From Nitzschia sp. DOCU1 (lineage: Eukaryota; Bacillariophyta; Bacillariophyceae; Bacillariales; Bacillariaceae): a DNA stretch of 64,000 bases. The position numbers and the translations under genes were made by a program. The stretch is from positions 1,999,352 to 2,063,351 of the forward strand of contig OX595988.1 in NCBI GenBank assembly GCA_951394045.1, in the 5' to 3' direction. This document shows, piece after piece, positions 10,822-18,939 of this stretch (positions are counted from its first letter, which is position 1; every line of letters begins with the position of its first letter). Under the pieces are notes generated by a model. The model saw nothing but the letters and a program-made list of their open reading frames with translations, was not told the DNA's origin and ran no database searches.

Positions 10822-12310
10822 AGATCTACTAAGCGGCAAGGACACACACCCCAAGCCTTCCCTCACTAACCTGGAGGCAACCATGCAAAAACATTGTGAA
10901 ATTTTGGAGTATAGGCCACGCCAGGGCCAAAAAGGATGCCAACAAGTGGTAGAGTGCGTGTTGACTCGTCGGCACTTGAAAATTTCAAGGATCCCATAGG
11001 AAAAGATCCTCTAATCCAAAAACGACACATACCCCAAGCCTTCCCTCACTAACCTGGAGGCAACCATGCAAAAACATTGTGAAATTTTGGAGTATAGGCC
11101 ACGCCAGGGCCAAAAAGGATGCCAACAAGTGGTAGAGTGCGTGTTGACTCGTCGGCACTTGAAAATTTCAAGGATCCCATAGGAAAAGATCCTCTAATCC
11201 AAAAACGACACATACCCAAGCCTTCCCTCACTAACCTGGAGGCAACCATGCAAAAACATTGTGAAATTTTGGAGTATAGGCCACGCCAGGGCCAAAAAGG
11301 ATGCCAACAAGTGGTAGAGTGCGTGTTGACTCGTCGGCACTTGAAAATTTCAAGGATCCCATAGGAAAAGATCCTCTAATCCAAAAACGACACACACCCC
11401 AAGCCTTCCCTCACTAACCTGGAGGCAACCATGCAAAAACATTGTGAAATTTTGGAGTATAGGCCACGCCAGGGCCAAAAAGGATGCCAACAAGCGGTAG
11501 TAGTGCGTGTTGACTCGTTGGCACTTGAAAATTTCAAGGATCCCATAGGAAAAGATCCTCTAATCCAAAAACGACACATACCCCAAGCCTTCCCTCACTA
11601 ACCTGGAGGCAACCATGCAAAAACATTGTGAAATTTTGGAGTATAGGCCACGCCAGGGCCAAAAAGGATGCCAACAAGTGGTAGAGTGCGTGTTGACTCG
11701 TCGGCACTTGAAAATTTCAAGGATCCCATAGGAAAAGATCCTCTAATCCAAAAACGACACATACCCAAGCCTTCCCTCACTAACCTGGAGGCAACCATGC
11801 AAAAACATTGTGAAATTTTGGAGTATAGGCAACGCCAGGGCCAAAAAGGATGCCAACAAGTGGTAGAGTGCGTGTTGACTCGTCGGCACTTGAAAATTTC
11901 AAGGATCCCATAGGAAAAGATCCTCTAATCCAAAAACGACACATACCCCAAGCCTTCCCTCACTAACCTGGAGGCAACCATGCAAAAACATTGTGAAATT
12001 TTGGAGTATAGGCCACGCCAGGGCCAAAAAGGATGCCAACAAGCGGTAGTAGTGCGTGTTGACTCGTCGGCACTTGAAAATTTCAAGGATCCCATAGGAA
12101 AAGATCCTCTAATCCAAAAACGACACATACCCCAAGCCTTCCCTCACTAACCTGGAGGCAACCATGCAAAAACATTGTGAAATTTTGGAGTATAGGCAAC
12201 GCCAGGGCCAAAAAGGATGCCAACAAGTGGTAGTAGTGCCGGTGTGCAGGTGTGCGCTTCCAGAAATTTTCAAGATCCCATGGCAGAAGATCTACTAAGC
12301 CCGTGGGACA
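10822..12310. repeat. Tandem array of about eight 183-bp units
   Basis: The word AAGCCTTCCCTCACTAACC recurs at 10853, 11036, 11218, 11401, 11585, 11767, 11950 and 12134, giving periods of 182-184. Copies are nearly identical, differing by single bases and a 1-3 base indel around GTGGTAGAGTGCG versus GCGGTAGTAGTGCG. Each unit includes a small hairpin (AGGATC...GATCCT). The array opens with AGATCTACTAAGCGG and closes with AGATCTACTAAGCCC, the last unit diverging. Frames through it repeat the same peptide on both strands and are not genes. Confidence 0.95.
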
Positions 12311-12324
12311 CAAGCCCAGTGGGT

Positions 12325-12835
12325 TATTGTCATCACAATACCCAAATGCCTGCTAAAATGCGTAGAGTCTACAGGGAATTAAAGTACTGCAGCAATGAAT
12401 GTTGTCCCCACAATATCCAACCTGCGTCAGCTAATATTGTAACAACAATACCCAAATGCCTGCTAAAATGCGTGGAGTCTACAGGGAATTAAAGTACTTT
12501 AGCAACGAGTATTGTCCCCACAATATCCAACCTGCGTCAGCTAATATTGTAACAACAATACCCAAATGCCTGCTAAAATGCGTGGAGTCTACAGGGAATT
12601 AAAGTACTTTAGCAACGAGTATTGTCCCCTATTGTCCCCACAATATCCAAAATGCGTAGACTCTACAGGAAATTAAAGTACTGCAGTAACGAATATTGTC
12701 CGCACAATATCCAATCTGCTCGAGCTAATATTGTGATTACAATATCAGGGTCATGCATTGTTACATTGTAGGCACAATATTAGTTGGTCTGTGGTATTCC
12801 GTCCTGCTGAAGGTGTTGGTATTGTCCCCACAATA
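12325..12835. promoter_or_regulatory. Cluster 1 of 16-bp dyads TATTGT-N4-ACAATA
   Basis: Full sites at 12325-12340, 12435-12450, 12510-12525, 12545-12560, 12630-12645, 12694-12709, 12729-12744 and 12820-12835, plus a one-mismatch site at 12400-12415. Spacer bases vary (CATC, AACA, CCCC, CCGC, GATT) while the arms are fixed. The linkers carry a second conserved word, TGCCTGCTAAAATGCGT..AGTCTACAGG. Fixed arms with free spacers look like binding sites for a dimeric protein. This cluster lies between two gene 3' ends rather than at a promoter. Confidence 0.75.
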
Positions 12836-12904
12836 CCCATGCTGGGTAATTGATTATTGTGAGTATAATACTGAGGTGGTAGAGGATACTATTAAAGCTC
12901 TGCA

Positions 12905-12937
12905 GTATCTAATCTAATCTAATCTTGCTTCTATAAT
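12905..12937 (+). repeat. 33-bp direct repeat, right copy
   Basis: Identical over 33 bases to 10789-10821 and in the same orientation; it closes the 2.1-kb repeat block 40 bases beyond the stop codon of the minus-strand oxygenase gene. Confidence 0.85.
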
Positions 12938-12976
12938 TTGACTCTTATGTAATCTTATTTTGTGTCATGTACTAAC

Positions 12977-14842
12977 CTAGGTGGCCTTACGTTTCTTGTT
13001 GCTTTCTTGTTTCTTGCTGCCTTCCTTTTTCTCCATCTTTTTATAATCTTTCTCTGCCATCTCTGAATGTTTGAGCTTCTCAAACATTTGGCCGGTTCCC
13101 ATTGCAACCATCTTGGCAAGGGTTTCTTTGGCAAATCCTTTTTTCTGCTTCGACGGTGGATGATGCAACCATTCACGTCGGTAGAATGCCTCATCGGCCA
13201 GCTCTGCCAACCTGTCCACCTCCTTGTTGAAGTATTCAAAGAATACTTCATGGTGTTCTGTCAGTCTAACATGCTGAATTGGCATGTAAAGAGTGCTGCT
13301 ACTATCCAAGCCGATAGTCCCTTGCTTCCTGGTGTGGTAGGTAGAATCAATGTAGGCATGGATCCCTACTCTCCAGTCTTGTCCACCCCTAGTTGTCATG
13401 CCGCCGTGGGGGAGCTCTCCAGAAAAGAGAAGGCACTGTTGGTAGCTGACAGTGACCACATGCCTTGCAGGATGGTTGATGTAGATGGACCTGCTTTTGT
13501 TTTCTTCCAATGGGAAGATAACGGCTGCAGGGAGGAATCTTCCATCTAGGTCCCTGTTGCTTTTAAAGTCTTGATCCCCAATCGCGTCAGCGTGGACCCT
13601 CTGGTGGATAGGTTCGAGGCCACTGACTCTGACCTCATTACCACCCATGATCAAGGAAACATCCGCCAGATACAAATGACAGTTCTGATTGCTAACATAG
13701 CAATCGTCTATCTTCTTCTTGTTGCTTTCCTCCCTGTACAGTAACTTAGAGTACGCCGCTTTATCAAAGAAGAATGGCGCAAACTCAGACACAAGATGGT
13801 AGGTACTTGCAAGGTAGTACCCCAACCGAGCCAGTGCGGTCAAGTGTTTCTTCTTGTCAAGCTCATACTCAGAGGAATGAGTAGGAAGAGGCATGTAGAT
13901 GCGGTCATCAAAGTCATAGTCATCATATCCAAAGTCGATGTGTAGGCCTGGGGGGACGTTCCATGTCCGAGGATCCTTGGCAGGGAACGGCAAGTTTGCC
14001 TCTTTGAACTCCCTAATGATTGCTTTCTTGGTCTCGGCGTCTAGGTCTTGGTCAAAGAACGGCTTGGTGACGGGCACAAAGGAATTGATTTTGTCAATTG
14101 CAGCTGCATATGTATCAGCCACAATGCTGGATGTATGCATAGGTTGCATTGAGATTCCAGTGTCAGTGTAGGCCTTGTGTGCAAGGTTGGACAAACAGTA
14201 GTCATGGTAGTAGACTTGCTGAATGTCCAACATTACACCTTTCCAAGCATAATTGCTCTTCCTGAAGAAGCCAACAACCAAAGGCTCGAATTTGCGATGA
14301 ACATTCAAGCAAGTTTGACAATGAAATATGATTTTGTTGTTGACTCGCATTGGCGCGGCTGGGTAGGAAATGCTCTTTTTTCCTTCTGGCATAACTTCTG
14401 GATCGCAATGGGGCCTATTAGTCTTGTTCCATGCAATCTCCAAGTTAAAAGAGTCTTTGAAAAAACCAACCAATTTGTTGGCAATAGCCCTGTTGGTGGC
14501 AATATGCTCGTTGTTGTTGACATTGACATTGACAGCTGCCGCAGTACCAGCAGCCTTAGTACCAGCTTGCTCTGCCTTGGCGGTTCTTCTAGCGGCATGT
14601 GCTGCATCTGTCTTTCGTACCACGGCTTCGTACTCATATTTGTTTGCATCATCAGTGCCCTCCAGGAACACCCCAAGGGGGAACATGGAAAAGGCCAAGT
14701 CCTGGGGCGACTTGTTGTGGGCCTTACCAAATCTCTCGCGATATTCTTTCTCATTGTCGTAGTCATTCCCGGCCACTGCAACAGGGCCGGTCATTGGCTT
14801 AGAGGTGTGATCCTCAGGTTCTGATGTAAGCTGCGATGACAT
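12977..14842 (-). CDS. Putative 2-oxoglutarate/Fe(II)-dependent oxygenase
   Basis: A 621-residue intronless protein. The C-terminal half shows the arrangement of a double-stranded beta-helix oxygenase: His417-x-Asp419 in QRVHADAIGDQ, a second His at 479 in FSGELPHGGM, and Arg491 in DWRVGIHAYID, 12 residues on, suited to 2-oxoglutarate. The N-terminal half has a Cys pair (FHCQTCLN) and YYHDYC, possibly metal-binding. The C-terminus is very Lys-rich, suggesting nuclear or nucleic-acid association. Substrate is not visible; the neighbouring glycosylase makes DNA base oxidation, as in TET/JBP enzymes, an attractive inference only. It converges with the recombinase gene. Dyad sites 90-300 bases upstream may control it. 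Confidence 0.6.
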   Translation of the reverse strand: MSSQLTSEPEDHTSKPMTGPVAVAGNDYDNEKEYRERFGKAHNKSPQDLAFSMFPLGVFLEGTDDANKYEYEAVVRKTDAAHAARRTAKAEQAGTKAAGTAAAVNVNVNNNEHIATNRAIANKLVGFFKDSFNLEIAWNKTNRPHCDPEVMPEGKKSISYPAAPMRVNNKIIFHCQTCLNVHRKFEPLVVGFFRKSNYAWKGVMLDIQQVYYHDYCLSNLAHKAYTDTGISMQPMHTSSIVADTYAAAIDKINSFVPVTKPFFDQDLDAETKKAIIREFKEANLPFPAKDPRTWNVPPGLHIDFGYDDYDFDDRIYMPLPTHSSEYELDKKKHLTALARLGYYLASTYHLVSEFAPFFFDKAAYSKLLYREESNKKKIDDCYVSNQNCHLYLADVSLIMGGNEVRVSGLEPIHQRVHADAIGDQDFKSNRDLDGRFLPAAVIFPLEENKSRSIYINHPARHVVTVSYQQCLLFSGELPHGGMTTRGGQDWRVGIHAYIDSTYHTRKQGTIGLDSSSTLYMPIQHVRLTEHHEVFFEYFNKEVDRLAELADEAFYRREWLHHPPSKQKKGFAKETLAKMVAMGTGQMFEKLKHSEMAEKDYKKMEKKEGSKKQESNKKRKAT

Positions 14843-14932
14843 GGCCTTTGGAAAGTTGGTTTATGATGGTTGTAATGGCGTTGAGAGGGTGGTGAAAGGC
14901 AATTGGATTCCAAGTTTGCCAGTAACGGCGGG

Positions 14933-15141
14933 TATTGTTACCACAATACTCAAATGCCTGCTAAAATGCATAGAGTCTACAGGAAATTAAAGTACTGCAG
15001 TATCTGTGGGTATTGTTACCACAATACTCAAATGCCGGCTAAAATACGTAGAGTCTACAGGAAAATAAAGTACTGTGTTGTCGCGAAACTTATTGTGGGT
15101 ACAATAATGGGGCTGAAGAGCATGGTATTGTAGGCACAATA
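14933..15141. promoter_or_regulatory. Cluster 2 of TATTGT-N4-ACAATA dyads, upstream of the oxygenase gene
   Basis: Perfect sites at 14933-14948, 15011-15026, 15091-15106 and 15126-15141 with spacers TACC, TACC, GGGT and AGGC. The linker word with TAAAAT..GTAGAGTCTACAGG occurs twice. The cluster sits 91-300 bases upstream of the minus-strand oxygenase start (14842), where an operator would lie, and just downstream of the glycosylase-like stop. Confidence 0.7.
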
Positions 15142-15214
15142 TCGACATAGTTCTATTGTGTTTACAACAATATCACCGAACGGTAATACAAGGGATAATA
15201 TTATACAGACAGTG

Positions 15215-16945
15215 TTAGTTATTGTAGATAGTTCCAGACCCAGAGGGCAAGGAATTGGTGATTTTGTCAACCAAGGGTAGAACTTTGGTCCAGTCCTTTG
15301 CACTTTTTCCCATCTTCTTGTCAAGTGCCTTGGCGGTGTCGAGGATGTGGCGCCTTGCAATTACCTTGTTGTCAACCAGAAGCTGTCCCAATCCGGCAAG
15401 TATGTCGTTCACCTCCGACCAATATTTCCTTTTGAGAATGCCTTGCATAGTAATTGCTATTTTGGTCAAATCCTCGGTCTGCCATTCGAGCCAACCTAGT
15501 GCCCGGAAGCATCGGCGCAAGTGGCGGTCAACTGGGATTCCATGGTTCCTCCCTGTAACAGCAGCCAAGATGAGAGAGGCCGACTTGAGATGGAATCCAT
15601 AGAAATGACACATTTCGGCGGGTGTCAAAGGCAGGCGGTCGTTCTTGAGAATCTGCTTCAGCATTGGTACTACAAAGTAGGCATTGCTGGCAGCCTTGGA
15701 AGCCCGGGCACAAATTGAAGCATACTCTTCAATGGAGATGGAAGCCCAGTCCTTGAAAGTAAAGTTGCCATAAGTGGGCGACCTGAAAACAGCTCCCCAG
15801 AGAAGTACAACAACCTTGTCTGCCACTCCAGCTGCACCCTTGATGAGACAGACGGCTTGGGCAAACCGTGTCCAACATCCAGAACATTTCCCACAGCCCT
15901 TGTAGGGTTTGCCAGGATTACTCATATCACAGAATGCTGTGAAAGCACTGAGCCATTGGGACCGAACACTGGTGATTTGATGTTGTTTATCAAGTTCCGA
16001 GGAGAGCTTCCTTAGGCTTGCAAGTTCGGCTTCAACTTGGGCTTTCTTGGCCTCTGTGGCCCTGTCCATTTCATAGCGATACCAATCCTGCGATTGGTAT
16101 ATAGTTGAGCCAATCGGCCACTGGTTGGGATCAAGTTCCTTTGTAACATCTTCAAGGGTGCGATTGTAACAAGTTGCTCCAAAAATTTTCTCCCTTTCCA
16201 GCATTTTCTCGGGGCTAAAGTCTCCTGTCGCCTGCAATGCAAGGTATCTTTTGGTCTGGGGGGATGCCTGTTCATGGACGTAGACACGGACCATTTTCCC
16301 AATCTGGAAGCAGTGTTTGCTAAGAGCAGTGGTTTGCTGGTTGTTGGTTGTCAAGGCATGTACTTTGTTTTGCTCGGGTCTTGGGTATTCCCAGAGATTC
16401 TTGGCCGGTGCTTGCTTTTTTGAAGCATGTTTCTGGGAATCAACTGCTGGATTGGCAATTGAGCCATCCAATGTTAGCTGCCGTAGTTGTCGCCTGGATT
16501 TGGAGTAACTCTTCTTTTTGGGGGTGTTTTTGGATTGTTGACTGGCTGCGACTGCTGTAAGGGGTGGGGCTTTGGGAGGTGTGGGTCCGAGAAGAAGATC
16601 AGATTCAGGCTTGAGGTCTGGTGCTGGTCTGAGTTGATTGGCTCTCCTCCGGAACTTTTGGTAGACAGAGGATAAGAGCTGAAACCAAATTTTATGAGCA
16701 AATTTGTTGGGTATAATTTCTCCTTTGATGTTTGTCGGACGGAGATCGAGGCCCCATGACTGGAATACCTTCCATATTTCAAACAAGAGAGATTGCCGTT
16801 TGGTTCGCCTTTCTGCATGGGAGATCATGAGAGCTGTCTTAGCCAGCTCATTCAAAAGATCAGTTCTATGGAGGAGCAATGATTCAAAGGCTTCCAGGGT
16901 TGGGGAACCCTTCCGCAGTGCAAGGGTGGGTGGGTCGATCAACAT
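15215..16945 (-). CDS. HhH-GPD DNA glycosylase-like protein
   Basis: A 576-residue protein. The hallmark region is at about residues 450-485: FHLKSASLIL (helix-hairpin-helix-like, Lys454) followed by GIPVDRHLRRCFRALGW with Asp473. The 19-residue Lys-to-Asp spacing matches bifunctional glycosylase/lyases of the Nth/OGG1/DEMETER superfamily, and LKS...PVD resembles plant DEMETER. Upstream lie a four-Cys cluster (CDMSN..GCGKCSGC, near 350) that may bind zinc, a coiled segment, and a long basic N-terminus. The C-terminal 4Fe-4S loop of Nth is not seen. The family excises damaged or modified bases; the substrate here is unknown. The stop lies 373 bases upstream of the oxygenase start in the same orientation. 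Confidence 0.68.
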   Translation of the reverse strand: MLIDPPTLALRKGSPTLEAFESLLLHRTDLLNELAKTALMISHAERRTKRQSLLFEIWKVFQSWGLDLRPTNIKGEIIPNKFAHKIWFQLLSSVYQKFRRRANQLRPAPDLKPESDLLLGPTPPKAPPLTAVAASQQSKNTPKKKSYSKSRRQLRQLTLDGSIANPAVDSQKHASKKQAPAKNLWEYPRPEQNKVHALTTNNQQTTALSKHCFQIGKMVRVYVHEQASPQTKRYLALQATGDFSPEKMLEREKIFGATCYNRTLEDVTKELDPNQWPIGSTIYQSQDWYRYEMDRATEAKKAQVEAELASLRKLSSELDKQHQITSVRSQWLSAFTAFCDMSNPGKPYKGCGKCSGCWTRFAQAVCLIKGAAGVADKVVVLLWGAVFRSPTYGNFTFKDWASISIEEYASICARASKAASNAYFVVPMLKQILKNDRLPLTPAEMCHFYGFHLKSASLILAAVTGRNHGIPVDRHLRRCFRALGWLEWQTEDLTKIAITMQGILKRKYWSEVNDILAGLGQLLVDNKVIARRHILDTAKALDKKMGKSAKDWTKVLPLVDKITNSLPSGSGTIYNN

Positions 16946-17049
16946 GGTAATATTGTGAGAGGAGTGTTGTTGTTACAATACAAATCCGAAATTTGAAAAA
17001 CGACTGTTACCAGCCCTACAGGTTCTACGTATTTTAGCAGGCAGAATAA

Positions 17050-17247
17050 CATTGTGCCTACAATATCGTTGGAATGATTTTTATGTACCGCCCTACAGGT
17101 TCTACGTACTTTAGCAGGCAGAATAACATTGTGCCTACAATATTGTTGGAAACGACAAGCATATTGTGCCTACAATATTGTTCGAAACGACATGAATATT
17201 GTGCATACAATATCAGTGGCAATAGAGTGGATATTGTGCATACAATA
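17050..17247. promoter_or_regulatory. Cluster 3 of dyads, upstream of the glycosylase-like gene
   Basis: Sites at 17050-17065, 17127-17142, 17162-17177, 17197-17212 and 17232-17247, with spacers GCCT or GCAT; the first two begin CATTGT. The linker word appears here in reverse orientation (CCTACAGGTTCTACGTATTT at about 17012 and 17092), opposite to clusters 1 and 2. The cluster lies 105-300 bases upstream of the minus-strand start at 16945. Confidence 0.7.
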
Positions 17248-17329
17248 TTGTTAAAAGGGGAGGGGGGGGGTTGTCGATTGACCATCATTTCCTGAGGGTC
17301 TTGTAAGGGTCTTGTAACACGACTTCTTC

Positions 17330-17415
17330 GAAATTTGGGGGTTGGCAAAGTTTGGCAAGGATGCCGACGATTCTTGCCAAACTGAGGGGGTCTGGCAAGA
17401 TTGCCTGGTACATTT
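17330..17415. repeat. Right subterminal TTGGCAA repeats
   Basis: TTGGCAAAG, TTTGGCAAGG, TTCTTGCCAAACT and CTGGCAAGATTGCC occur within 85 bases, resembling the TTGCCAAG words near 8.2 kb. They mark a possible right edge of the recombinase element. The match is to short words, not a long terminal repeat. Confidence 0.4.
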
Positions 17416-18939
17416 CTACATACGTGGGTTCCGTCTACCACTAGTAGTTATTATCTACTAGAATCCCCCTTCCCCGTATGTAGCAACCCCGATACGGTCG
17501 TCGTAGTCTGTAGAATTTGCACCGTATCCCATACGTAGATTCTACCGCGATGTCGCCCAAAAAGTAGACATTTTGAGGGCATTTTATCTACTCTAAGGAC
17601 TCCTTCCGAGCCCACGTGGCATGCGATTTCATGCCAAATCCATACCGTCATGCGCCATCTACTCACACAAGTCATGCATACGCTACTCGAACACATGAAA
17701 CGCTCGCGACGCGAACAACAATGACAACACACCAATGCACCTGGGCCCATCATGTGCCAATGCCGGATTCCTGCCACACTTTACTTCAATAGCGGATAGA
17801 ATGCATGCCTTGGCATGATGGGATTATGCCTTATCATTTTTGGATTTGCCAAACGAGTTGAATGCCAAAAAGATGCAAGAAAGGCCCCCCCTCCAGCAGC
17901 AAACAACAACCTGCCAGTGAGGAGCTTGAGGAAACAAACCCAAATGCCTTGGCCGGTACGACTGCCTTGCCAATGATTCATTTCGACCCAAAGAAAAGAA
18001 GAACAAGGACCCAAGCAAGAAAAGAAGAGTTGTTGCAGCCAAGTCCTTTCAACAAAAATTGGAAGAGCGATAGCAACGGGAGAGGCTGAAAAAGAAGCTT
18101 GGCAGCAGAGTGCAAGAAGAGGTGAAAAACAACGATTACGACAACCAAATATCAAGGGCAAGGCTTCCACAATGATGTTGCCTACTGCGACAATTATCAT
18201 CAGGTGTCACTGGACTTGGGGGCGACGGTGTTAGTACAGCAGCAACATCTACATGTACTCAACAAGAATCAGAGAATCCCTCCATGCCTGAGTTCAAAGC
18301 TGGTCCTGCTAGTACCTCTGCTATTCCAGTGCAAGGATTTTCATCGTAGTAGATTCTAGACTTGTTAACTAGTAGTACAAGGGTCGACCACACATTTGTG
18401 CACCACTAGTAAGTACTAAAATTAAGTCCATCGGTACCTTGCCGCACATTCGAATTCTAATACCAGGAGCTAGAACATACAGCACAGTACTTTATTGTGT
18501 ACAGTATAGAGTGAAATAGTACCCATGTCAAGAAACAGTTACAGTAGCTAGCTAGAGAATGGTAGCTGCTGGCTCTATCCCGTCGGTCAACATGCGTCGT
18601 CTTCCGACTTCTCGACGACTTGGACTCGAACAAACGCTTGTGCGCAGTTTGCGAACCCCTCCGACATAGACGACTGCGGTTTGTACGGTAGATAATATGG
18701 TAGAGAAAGTTGAGTCTACGAACCTGGTACAGAAAATGCGAGGATGATACCTACGATGGCTACAGGTAGAGTCCCGGTCAGACGGCCCGGTGTACGACAC
18801 GCGCAGTCTGACCACGAGAGATAGCCCATGCTCTTATTCCCCACTTTTTGGCGTGTCATTTTTCCTCGGTCGCACCCAAGTTAATCAACTCTGTCTCGAC
18901 CTATTGTACTTGAATCCTTAGCATTGTTACACGAACAGC
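17416..18939. other. Intergenic; one Lys-rich short frame at 17862-18089
   Basis: No gene is recognised. A 75-codon plus-strand frame at 17862-18089 is rich in Lys, Gln and Ser (starts MPKRCKKGPPSSSK) and could be a remnant or chance. A near-palindrome CATGCCTTGGCATG lies near 17803. The last 100 bases are the presumed APC5 promoter. Confidence 0.45.

Larger units (their letters stand above)
8110..17415. mobile_element. Putative Crypton-like tyrosine-recombinase element with DNA-modification cargo
   Basis: The unit is inferred from content: a tyrosine recombinase gene, a tandem-repeat and dyad block, a putative 2OG-Fe(II) oxygenase and a HhH-GPD glycosylase-like gene. The same dyad and companion motifs recur through gaps at 12.3-12.8, 14.9-15.1 and 17.0-17.2 kb, tying the two minus-strand genes and the repeat block together. 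Both proposed edges carry several TTGCCAA/TTGGCAA words (about 8155-8245 and 17330-17415). No terminal inverted repeat or target duplication was found, which fits Cryptons but leaves the ends approximate. The recombinase could also be an independent element beside the other two genes. Confidence 0.5.

Noticed and set aside
10822..12310. Several 66-81 codon frames inside the tandem array
   Set aside because: They repeat the same peptide once per unit on both strands and simply mirror the 183-bp period; no independent coding evidence.
12325..12835. CRISPR-like repeat-spacer pattern
   Set aside because: Repeats are 16-bp dyads with conserved, not unique, linkers in a eukaryotic context, and no cas genes are present.
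8110..17415. Terminal inverted repeats for the recombinase element
   Set aside because: Only short TTGCCAA words match between edges; no continuous inverted or direct terminal repeat could be aligned.
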